From a bacterium (GTDB taxonomy: Bacteria; Patescibacteriota; Gracilibacteria; Absconditabacterales; Absconditicoccaceae), in assembly GCA_020629735.1 (NCBI GenBank), contig JAHDCT010000049.1:1-8389 (forward strand): 8,389 bases of DNA, given 5' to 3'. A program made the position numbers and the translations under genes. Position 1 is the stretch's first letter, and the number at the start of each line of letters is the position of its first letter. Below, in pieces: positions 1 through 6,140 of the stretch. The notes beneath the pieces were generated by a model that was not told where the DNA came from, made no database searches, and saw nothing but the letters and a program-made list of their open reading frames with translations.

Positions 1-1
1 G

Positions 2-142
2 TTTGATGAGGAAGTTGAAAATTATGTAAAACGAATGCAAAAAGAAAAAGAATCATTTGCCGTTGAACTTTTTCCAAAACCAAATCAATTCAATTTTAAA
101 AAAGGAGATAAGATTGGAAAGCAGGAATTACGACCCTTCTGA
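2..142 (+). CDS. Partial C-terminal fragment of an unrecognised protein (left-edge ORF)
   Basis: This frame is open from the left edge and encodes 46 residues, beginning FDEEVENYVKRMQKEKES and ending KQELRPF before a TGA at 140-142. The composition (Lys/Glu-rich, then FPKPNQFNF) looks like a real cytosolic protein, and it reads better than the opposite strand over the first ~110 bases. I do not recognise the family. If TGA is glycine here, the frame runs on to TAG at 202-204, deep into the oppositely oriented lipoprotein gene. Either way the two 3' ends overlap convergently by at least 58 bases, which is unusual and suggests that one or both genes were truncated at a junction near 110-135. 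The start lies outside the window. Confidence 0.35.
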   Translation, partial: FDEEVENYVKRMQKEKESFAVELFPKPNQFNFKKGDKIGKQELRPF

Positions 143-1176
143 GCAATCATCATCGCATTGTCATACTGAGTTGAGGTATTTGGTGTTACAACAATTGTAT
201 AGTACCACTTATCCTCAATCATGTTAGGAGCCCAGTACGTACCTATCGTATAAGCCTTTTGATAGTCTGGATCGAATGCCCGTGTGTCTAAGTAAGGACC
301 TGGCATATTTGACTTCCAAGTTGTTAAAATCGGTATCCCATTTCCATATTGAGCTGGATCTAAATAGGTTCCAGGTCCAAAATGAGATCCCTCAGATGCA
401 TTTAAAATAAAATCATGCTCATAAGTTTCCAATGGTCCAAAATTGTTCTCATCAAATCGAAAGAAGTTCAAAGCATATCTAAAACTATTATTCAGTTGCT
501 TTACTTTTAGCTGACCTTGACTTGGAGCCCAATCGGACTCATTTAAGGACCGAATATTAGCTGAGGGTAACTCACCCGTTGGGTACACCATATTATGTTC
601 ATTTTTTAATGCTTCATAATCTATGATGATAGGTTCATACTTCCCCTCAAACTTACTTTGAAGATCTTTCATAACTCTCTCGTCTTGCAAGAATAGCATA
701 ATTGAGTGCACCTTTAGATCAGAGATTTCAGTTCTCTCATTTCTTGCAATCTCAGACTTTATTTCTTCAAACCCTTTTTCTCCTTGGGCTTCTAACTCCC
801 TAATTGCTTCTGTTAATGCATCGTCAATCATACCTTGACCTTTATTTTTTTGAAGGAGAAATTCTTCCTCTGAAATTTCATAATATGGTTCAGAATAGAT
901 CTTTTCTTCATTTCCTTCAATTACCGAGTATTGAATTTGTGAGACAGAAATCCCTTTCTTTTGAGACATTTTCCATATATCATCATACGAAACAGGCTCA
1001 TCAAAAGTGATATAATAGCTCAATTTATCCTCAAAAGTTTCTCGTTCGCTAACATGCTGTAGTTCATCTGTTGGAAGCATCTCGTCTTCCATTTTTTGAC
1101 ACCCTTGTATGACAAAGGTACCACCTATACACACCATCACTATGATGATCTGTATCGTTTTGCTAAGATTTTTCAT
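85..1176 (-). CDS. Putative lipoprotein of unknown function (363 aa)
   Basis: The N-terminus is a lipoprotein signal: Lys residues at 2 and 6, a hydrophobic stretch at about 8-23, and the lipobox-like IQGC with the lipidated Cys at residue 26. After cleavage the protein would be anchored in a membrane facing outward. Residues 27-200 are acidic, rich in Glu/Lys and probably helical. Residues ~260-349 are rich in Gly, Tyr, Trp and Pro (HFGPGTYLDP, YTIGTYWAPN, DKWYYTIVVTPN) and look like a compact beta domain. I cannot name the family. All 21 glycines are GGN and the stop is TGA, unlike the TGA-Gly genes at 1521-5724. In a code-25 cell translation would continue for 21 codons to TAA at 22-24. 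The last 14 residues (NSCFPILSPFLKLN) do not resemble the preceding domain and may lie beyond a recombination or assembly junction. No Shine-Dalgarno sequence precedes the ATG. The start is chosen because the signal peptide begins there. Confidence 0.75.
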   Translation of the reverse strand: MKNLSKTIQIIIVMVCIGGTFVIQGCQKMEDEMLPTDELQHVSERETFEDKLSYYITFDEPVSYDDIWKMSQKKGISVSQIQYSVIEGNEEKIYSEPYYEISEEEFLLQKNKGQGMIDDALTEAIRELEAQGEKGFEEIKSEIARNERTEISDLKVHSIMLFLQDERVMKDLQSKFEGKYEPIIIDYEALKNEHNMVYPTGELPSANIRSLNESDWAPSQGQLKVKQLNNSFRYALNFFRFDENNFGPLETYEHDFILNASEGSHFGPGTYLDPAQYGNGIPILTTWKSNMPGPYLDTRAFDPDYQKAYTIGTYWAPNMIEDKWYYTIVVTPNTSTQYDNAMMIAQKGRNSCFPILSPFLKLN

Positions 1177-1204
1177 AATTATTAATTTACGTCGTTTAAA
1201 AAAT

Positions 1205-1232
1205 AAGATAGTAAATGATAGTGAAATCTAAA
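1205..1232 (-). promoter_or_regulatory. Weak candidate promoter for the lipoprotein gene
   Basis: Read on the reverse strand, TTTAGA (1227-1232) is followed after 16 bases by TATCTT (1205-1210). Each hexamer matches 4 of 6 bases of the sigma-70 consensus. Transcription would start about 20 bases before the lipoprotein ATG. The -35 hexamer sits inside the left arm of the inverted repeat at 1226-1271, which could therefore act as an operator. This is pattern-based only. Confidence 0.22.
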
Positions 1233-1271
1233 CAGATAAGCGTAGAATATCGAAGCTTATATTGTTTAGAT
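1226..1271. repeat. Long imperfect inverted repeat (stem 9+6 bp)
   Basis: Outer arms ATCTAAACA (1226-1234) and TGTTTAGAT (1263-1271) are perfectly complementary. Inner arms ATAAGC (1236-1241) and GCTTAT (1255-1260) are also perfect. They are separated by a 1-versus-2-base internal loop and enclose a 13-base loop. No T-run follows on either strand, so it is not a simple terminator. It lies upstream of the lipoprotein gene and overlaps its candidate -35 box, so an operator or a 5' structural element is plausible. Confidence 0.5.
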
Positions 1272-1289
1272 GAAACGCATTTACTACGT

Positions 1290-1331
1290 AGTATATTGAT
1301 TTCAACTGTCTATTTTTATCATCAATATACT
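1290..1331. repeat. Perfect 11-bp inverted repeat with adjoining palindrome
   Basis: Arms AGTATATTGAT (1290-1300) and ATCAATATACT (1321-1331) are perfectly complementary around a 20-base spacer. The left arm overlaps a perfect 12-base palindrome, TACTACGTAGTA, at 1282-1293, so two alternative pairings compete for the same bases. The spacing suits a protein-binding site or a cruciform better than a terminator. Confidence 0.5.
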
Positions 1332-1353
1332 TCATTTTGTGATTCGTGACTGA

Positions 1354-1372
1354 TGGAGTGAATCAAACTCCA
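1354..1372. repeat. Short hairpin TGGAGT/ACTCCA
   Basis: Six perfectly paired bases (1354-1359 with 1367-1372) enclose a 7-base loop. On the forward strand the left arm contains GGAG, a Shine-Dalgarno-like core, 17 bases before the ATG at 1376 of a doubtful small ORF. The hairpin would hide it. No T-run follows. Confidence 0.3.
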
Positions 1373-1468
1373 GCTATGTCTTACTCCTTGAATAAGATCA
1401 TAACGATTTTTACTTCATTTTTTACATTTGTCTTTTTTGTTTCGTTCATGAACATGGTGAACATATAC

Positions 1469-1494
1469 AAAAAATCTCACATGAATAGTGAGAT
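1469..1494 (-). terminator. Rho-independent terminator of the ATPase operon
   Basis: On the reverse strand ATCTCAC pairs perfectly with GTGAGAT (1488-1494 and 1474-1480) around a 7-base loop and runs directly into six T residues (1469-1474, the first of which closes the stem). It sits 27 bases past the TAA of the 93-residue gene, the right place to end transcription of the reverse-strand operon that begins near 5.0 kb. Confidence 0.75.
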
Positions 1495-1520
1495 GTTATG
1501 AAAAAAAGCTGAAGAAAATT

Positions 1521-1802
1521 TTATACCCGCTTACTAGGTCAAAACTCTTTCTCTAAATCATCTAGAGAAACAGATCCATCAGCATTTACTCGAGAAAGAC
1601 CATTAATTCCTGCAACTTCTTTGTATCTTGACTCCTCTACTGATCACATTAGATTATCTAGATCTCCAGGTATTCCTTCTTGTTCTAACTCTCTTTTTAA
1701 CTCAACTCAAGCTAAAATATTTTCCATATTAGCGGATGTATCAAGATCAATCTCTTGATTATATAAATCCTCATTCTTAGCCTCAAATTTCTCAAATCAC
1801 AT
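1521..1802 (-). CDS. Hypothetical 93-aa protein, code 25, second gene of ATPase operon
   Basis: Read with TGA as glycine, this frame runs from ATG at 1802 to TAA at 1521-1523 and gives 93 residues, beginning MGFEKFEAKNEDLYNQEIDL and ending EKEFGPSKRV. Four of its nine glycines are TGA (residue 2, LAGVE, LMGSV, EFGPS). With the standard code it would vanish as a gene. It is acidic, lacks a signal peptide or membrane segment, and seems mostly helical, so a soluble cytoplasmic partner is likely. I do not recognise the family. One stretch, VNADGSVSLDDLEKEF, has the spacing of an EF-hand-like or dockerin-like loop (N, D, S, S, D, E positions), but this is only a resemblance. It starts 18 bases after the ATPase stop on the same strand and is followed by the terminator, so the two are probably co-transcribed. 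No Shine-Dalgarno sequence is visible. Confidence 0.7.
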
Positions 1803-1820
1803 GGTTTACTGGTAAGTAAA

Positions 1821-4800
1821 TTATTCTTGTGCTGGCATTCATTCCATATCTGATGGTGGTCCGCCTTCAGCTGGAGCTTCTCCACCTTCTGACTCTTCAT
1901 CACCCATAATTCCTAATCTTGCTGCAATTTCTGCGTCAACAAATTCTTTCTTACGACCATATTTCTTCGCTGAATATTCCTTCAGAATATCACGCACTTT
2001 CTTGTTTCTATACTCTTGCGTAAAGATCGAATTCATCGAAAATGGTCTTGTTGTCGTATTATTAATATTCAATTTAATATATGCTTTATAGTTCGCAATT
2101 CACAAAATATCTGGAGCACTTAAGACTGGTTGGTATTCCTTTTCAAGGAATTCAGCATCAGGAGCACCTACCTTAAATGACTGCATTGTCCCCACATTAC
2201 CAAATACCGCATCTTTCACCTGAGATTTTCCTTCACCGATATTTCCAGATCATCCATCTAGCTGTGCAATAAACTGATGCGCCATAATCAAACAAAGTCT
2301 ATACTTTCTCGCCTCAGAAAGAATGTCTGAGAAGGTATCAGTAATAAAGTTTTGAAACTCATCCACATAGAGGTAAAAATCCTTACGATCTTTCTTTGGA
2401 ATTTTTTGCCTTGCCATCGCTGCGTTATAGATCTTTGATACGATAATCATTCACAGAAGCTGAGCATTTAGTTGTCCAATCTTACCTTTTGATAAGTTAA
2501 TTAATAAGATTTTTTGATTATTCATTACGTCTTCAAAATTGAATCAAGACTGTGTCTGACCAATAATATTTCTAATCAATGAGTTCGTAATGAAGGATAG
2601 AATCTTAGAGGTAAAGTAAGGAATAATTTCTTGCTTTTCACGATCCCCCATCGCGTTATAGGTCTTATCTCGGAAGTTACGTACTACAGGATTTTTTACC
2701 CTTTCTGTTTTATAGGTTCTATATGCTTCATCGGTAAACAATCTCGGTACATCAATCAGGGTTGCTCATTCTTCCATATCCTCAAGTAAGGTCAGTGATC
2801 CATACTTGAAGTACTCTTGAATACGAGGACCAAAAATTTCTGGACCAAACATTTTTACAAACATTTCTACCGCATCATTTACTGCTCTATCTGCCTCAGC
2901 AATATGACTAATCTGATACAGGTTTAATCACATCGGACGCTCTTCATTTCAGGCATCAAAGTAGACTACATCTTTCGCCCTGCTCTTTGGTACATACTCG
3001 AGAATCTCTTCTACAAGATCACCATGTGGGTCAATTACACAGACTCCATCACCGGCCCAGACATCTTGTCTCGCGATTGCAGAAATATACACCGATTTAC
3101 CGGTACCTGACTTCCCAATAATATAGTGATGTCTCGTTCTATCATCCCTTTTCATATAGATGGGTGTATACCTATTTCTATACACGTTCACTCAAAGAAG
3201 AATACCATCCTTGTAACATTTAAGGGCATATCTTTTATCTTCTTGTCTACGAACAACATATTTCGTTCAATTTTCGCTTTCTTGAATCTCCTCACCTTCT
3301 TGTGCAACATAATCGTCATCAACACGTTCCTTTGTTTCTATATCTTTATCGTAAAGAACTACATCTGAGTGCTTCATTTCTGAAAGAATATCATTCATCT
3401 TTCCTCATTTATACGTCTCTGCAATAATTCAACTAATAGCAAAATCTGGATTTTCATCTTTTAGGTGTGGCAAATTATCTGGCGCTGAAAGCATTTTATA
3501 ATCCATCCATTTAATAATTGGCGTACGATTATAAATACTATCTGGTAGATGAAATAATGATGAAAGCTCATTTACCGAAAAAATATTTCTCTTAAAAAAG
3601 AAATAAGGTAAGAAAAACTTTGATGCAAAAATCCACATTGGCTTAAAGAAGAATGCCAAGAGATCTGCTTTTATATCACTTTTATCAAATTCATTATTGT
3701 ACTCATCGGTATATACACTCGTACTTGCAAAAATATTTAGTACATTATCATCTGCACGACCTGGCTGATCTGATCATGAAATAATCATAAATGATGAGGT
3801 AAATCATTGATTAGCTGCCTCTTCACCCATAACATTAATTGAGTCTTCTTGCGACTTAATCATACGAACCATATTCTGCCCTCATGTTTTTAGAGCTGTT
3901 TCAGATTGTGGGCCATCTCCTCAAGATGATCATGTAAGAAACCTAAAGAATGTTACAGGCACTTTGAGAATTTTCTTCCACAATGGATCTCATGAAACAT
4001 ATGTTTTATCATTCCTGTATAGTCATGTTGCCCACTCTTTTGCTTTTTGATTATATCGGTTTCCAACTGGCTTCACACTCCAGACAAGAAACGCTTCGTC
4101 CTCTGGTGATACTTTTGCTATAGCATCTGCAAGGTTATTCATTGGATCATCTTCTAATTGTTTGAAGATACGAATTGGATAAATTGGATCCTTTGTTGGC
4201 TCTAAGGCGAGAATGTCTGTGTATTTTTTTGTAAAAAAACTTGGATCAGAAACCTCTTCTAATGAAACATTAGCATACTGAGCAGACAATGCTCCTTCAA
4301 GGATTTTTTGATATTCTGGATAAGTTCCCACAATAAAAGCTAGCTGTCATTTTTCGTAGGCCATAGAAAGGACAAACTTTGGCTTATTAAAGAGCCAATC
4401 CATCATATTTTCTGCAATTCACAGCTGTCAGAGTTTATGCATACTCTTGTACACTTGAGACATACGTCCTATTTTTTCCTTCATATCTTTTGCTAATTCT
4501 TTTTGAATTTCACGATCTGCTTTTGAGTCTCATCTCGGCAAGAGCACTTTAAGAAACACAATTCTTTTCGCATTAAAAACATCGTAAATAAATTCAAAAA
4601 TATACTTAATCAGACTCCAAACAATAAAGGCGAAAATTCCTAAACCGATTATCAAAAGCCCTTGCTGAGCATAGCCCAAAGCTTGGTCTCAAATATCTTG
4701 CAATCATCACACAAAATCATCTGCATGTGTTGTTCAAGTACTATCTAGGCCTACACCGTGTTCTTCGCCATCTATTTTTCAAATTCCATCAGGTAAGGTT

Positions 4801-5021
4801 TCACCTGGTTCTGAACTACCATGATCAGGCTCTGGTTCTTTTACGTATTCCTCGAAAAGAATGAAGGTCTTTATCTGCGCTGGCCCTCAAAAAAGATCTA
4901 GACATTCTCATTTCTTTTCTCAAAAAGCCTCTCTTGTTAATCAAGAAAGATCATATGCTAATTCTGGCGATTTTTCTAACGCCTGCTGAATGTTTCGTTT
5001 ACATTGATCTAAGGTTGCCAT
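1821..5021 (-). CDS. Membrane-anchored type IV secretion/conjugation-type P-loop ATPase (VirD4/TraG/VirB4-like)
   Basis: With TGA as glycine this is one uninterrupted frame of 1066 residues from ATG at 5021 to TAA at 1821-1823. It has 32 in-frame TGAs among 82 glycines and no TAA, TAG or frameshift. Residues 1-120 form a polar, acidic domain with two cysteines (7 and 40). About 121-147 is a transmembrane helix (LLIIGLGIFAFIVWSLIKYI), followed by basic residues (NAKRIVFLK). About 160-605 is a cytoplasmic region I do not recognise. The ATPase domain follows: Walker A GKSGTGKS at 636-643, VIDPHGD just after, PMGLNLYQ, and Walker B FYLYVDE at 882-888, then FQNF and IMAHQF. The tail is Glu/Gly/Pro-rich. 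Such ATPases energise DNA or protein transfer across the envelope as hexamers. Domain order and membrane anchor fit a coupling-protein-like role, but the substrate is unknown. The same frame is open upstream to 5156. A TTG at 5099 would add 26 residues resembling a Sec signal peptide (IYILILATI core, SFSA cleavage site), which the topology favours. A strong promoter overlapping that TTG favours the ATG. Confidence 0.88.
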
Positions 5022-5070
5022 AGACCAGTCTTCTTCTGCGCTAAAAGAGCTATTAATTGTAGCTAAAATA

Positions 5071-5099
5071 AGTATATAAATGTCTTGTTTACCTGTCAA
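5071..5099 (-). promoter_or_regulatory. Strong sigma-70-type promoter for the ATPase operon
   Basis: On the reverse strand a perfect TTGACA (5094-5099) is followed after exactly 17 bases by TATACT (5071-5076, 5 of 6 matches to the consensus). Transcription would start near 5064, about 43 bases before the ATG at 5021. It lies in the space between the ATPase ATG and the divergent tsaC ATG at 5110. The first three bases of TTGACA are also the alternative TTG start codon of the ATPase. If this promoter is the only one, that longer start cannot be used. Confidence 0.6.
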
Positions 5100-5109
5100 A
5101 ATAGTAGTT

Positions 5110-5724
5110 ATGAAACGTGTTGCCCTCTCGACATTTTTTGAAAATAGTGACTTTTATCTCTCAGAAGCTCTTTCTGGGAAAGTTTTCGTCTATCCAACAG
5201 ATACTATTTATGGAATTTGATGAATTGTTAGCCCTTCTGTTATCGAAAAAATCAGTGCATGTAAGCAACGTCCTGTCTCAAAACACTACTCAATTATTGC
5301 TCCAAATACTGACCGAGTTTTAGATCACTTCGATGTTCCAGCTAGCTTTGAAGAAGAATGGAATCTCTATGCTATGAGATACTGAGCTCTTACTCTTATT
5401 CTTCCAAAGGATCTTTGAAATACTGACGAAGAACATAAAGCTTTTCTTAGTGAGAAAAAATGGGATGAAATATCTCTTCTTCTCTCTCCTTCTGACCATA
5501 TATGAGTTCGCTTTGTCGACCACCCCTTCCAAGATTTTGTCACCGCTTTGTGACAGCCATTTATTACCACATCAGTGAATATCTCGTGACAGCCTTCATT
5601 AACTGATCTTGATGAACTTCTCCCTCAACAGCATGAATTTATTGATTATATCATTGATGATTGAGTGCTTGACTCAGCTGGATCGACTATTATTCACTAT
5701 TCCACGTGAGAACGTATTAGGTAG
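5110..5724 (+). CDS. tsaC: Threonylcarbamoyl-AMP synthase (TsaC/Sua5/YrdC family), code 25
   Basis: With TGA as glycine this is a 204-residue protein ending at TAG 5722-5724, the usual size of bacterial TsaC without the C-terminal Sua5 domain. The family makes threonylcarbamoyl-AMP from threonine, bicarbonate and ATP, the first step of the t6A37 modification of ANN-decoding tRNAs in the cytoplasm. Diagnostic motifs appear in order: VYPTDTIYGIGG (residues ~28-39), the basic KQRPVSK near 50 as in E. coli TsaC, ALTLILP near 93-99, GVRFVDHP near 135-142, TTSVNISGQP near 155-164 (the SxN signature), and DDGVLDSAGST near 182-192. Nine of 12 glycines are TGA, including both glycines after YGI, the one in NISG and the one in IGVR, which are glycine across the family. 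That makes this gene the best proof of the recoding. The start is placed just before the first strand, as in homologues. An in-frame ATG at 5080 would add 10 residues. No Shine-Dalgarno sequence and no clear forward promoter are visible. Confidence 0.92.
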
Positions 5725-5792
5725 GTTTTCTTTACACAAGTAAAGCAACTTTTCTCTCTTTTTCTTAATCGCAATTTTTCTTCATTATCATA

Positions 5793-5823
5793 TTGACTCA
5801 TATCCTCATTCTATTGATAAGAT
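5793..5823 (+). promoter_or_regulatory. Candidate promoter upstream of the antiporter gene
   Basis: TTGACT (5793-5798, 5 of 6 matches) is followed after 17 bases by GATAAG (5816-5821, 4 of 6). An alternative -10, TAAGAT at 5818-5823, lies at a 19-base spacing. A transcript starting near 5830 would carry a leader of about 310 bases before the antiporter ATG, including two hairpins and the small ORF. Confidence 0.35.
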
Positions 5824-5848
5824 AGACAACTTTCCTATACATAAAGTG

Positions 5849-5877
5849 TGAATTCTGTGTGTCAGGACAGGAATTCA
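5849..5877 (+). repeat. Hairpin with 10-bp stem and one bulge
   Basis: TGAATTCTGT (5849-5858) pairs with ACA-G-GAATTCA (5867-5877). The stem is 7+3 base pairs with a single bulged G at 5870, and the loop is 8 bases. No T-run follows, so it is more likely a leader structure or a binding site than a terminator. Confidence 0.4.
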
Positions 5878-5948
5878 TGCAACATTAACAATAAAATTTC
5901 TTAGCTCTTACACAACCTGTCAACGTGTAAACTAAAAACTCATTTGTC

Positions 5949-6047
5949 ATGAAAGAAAGACTTAAAGATCTCTTCTTGGCTTTGTGGGTGCAAAAGCTAA
6001 GAATGAAACAACTACGGGACTGTCGTCCTCGAGCAGATGATGCTTAA
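5949..6047 (+). CDS. Possible 32-aa basic small protein or leader ORF
   Basis: ATG at 5949 to TAA at 6045-6047 encodes MKERLKDLFLALWVQKLRMK followed by 12 more residues ending in DCRPRADDA. It would form a short basic amphipathic helix with no signal peptide. It has no glycine, so it does not reveal which genetic code applies. No Shine-Dalgarno sequence is present. It lies within the predicted leader of the antiporter gene, 93 bases upstream of its ATG. It may be a real small protein, a leader peptide or chance. Confidence 0.3.
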   Translation: MKERLKDLFLALWVQKLRMKQLRDCRPRADDA

Positions 6048-6091
6048 AAGATGAGAGAATGGTCTCTATCTCTCTATAACTCAAAATCAAA

Positions 6092-6112
6092 TACACCTAG
6101 ACCAAAGGTGTA
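6092..6112 (+). repeat. Hairpin TACACCT/AGGTGTA just upstream of the antiporter gene
   Basis: Seven perfectly paired bases (6092-6098 with 6106-6112) enclose a 7-base loop, ending 28 bases before the antiporter ATG. There is no T-run, so termination is unlikely. A position so close to the start suits an operator or translational control. Confidence 0.4.
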
Positions 6113-6140
6113 CATATGTAAATAAAAATTAAATCAACAC

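Larger units (their letters stand above)
1177..1520. other. Gene-poor spacer between code-25 operon and lipoprotein gene
   Basis: No convincing gene lies here. The spacer holds three separate inverted repeats (1226-1271, 1290-1331, 1354-1372), two perfect palindromes (TACTACGTAGTA at 1282-1293 and GTTCATGAAC at 1444-1453), and the reverse-strand terminator at 1469-1494. It also marks the switch from TGA-as-glycine genes on its right to a gene with no TGA codons on its left. I see no transposase remnant, tRNA or direct-repeat pair that would prove an insertion. Confidence 0.6.
5725..6140. other. Leader-like spacer between tsaC and the antiporter gene
   Basis: This 416-base stretch holds no long gene in either code. 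It contains a candidate forward promoter (5793-5823), a hairpin built on two GAATTC sites (5849-5877), an inverted repeat TTACAC/GTGTAA (5908-5913 with 5925-5930), a 32-codon ORF (5949-6047) and a second hairpin (6092-6112) just before the antiporter start. No T-rich terminator follows tsaC. The stretch also spans the right-hand change from TGA-rich to TGA-free genes, so a junction, if present, should lie here. Confidence 0.55.

Noticed and set aside
804..1010. Forward ORF of 68 codons
   Set aside because: It is antisense to the lipoprotein gene, with no start signal or motif.
1376..1501. Forward ORF of 41 codons (53 to TAG 1537 if TGA is glycine) starting MSYSLNKIITIFTSFFTF, like a small membrane protein
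   Set aside because: Its hydrophobicity follows from T-rich intergenic DNA. It overlaps the reverse-strand terminator and, in the longer form, the 93-aa gene. Its only GGAG is 17 bases away inside a hairpin. It is possible but not supported.
1712..4331. Several reverse-strand ORFs of 63-102 codons (for example 2250-2450, 2544-2741, 2949-3191, 3429-3659, 4023-4331)
   Set aside because: All but the one at 1712-1903 are pieces of the single ATPase frame separated only by TGA codons, with no TAA, TAG or frameshift between them. The piece at 1712-1903 is an out-of-frame shadow.
5080..5109. Upstream ATG start for tsaC adding 10 residues (MSCLPVKIVV)
   Set aside because: Homologues begin close to the first beta-strand, and the added residues overlap the reverse-strand promoter. 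It cannot be excluded.
5320..5570. Two overlapping reverse ORFs of 67-70 codons
   Set aside because: They lie antisense to tsaC in its best conserved half and show no recognisable motif.
1521..5724. Decayed pseudogene island in a standard-code genome
   Set aside because: Forty-five stops, all TGA and many at conserved glycines, with no TAA, TAG or indel, are not a decay pattern. Decay would add all three stops and frameshifts.
5110..5724. TGA read as tryptophan (code 4)
   Set aside because: It would give YGIWW, NISW and IWVR in TsaC, where the family has glycine, and TGG is already used for Trp in the same gene.
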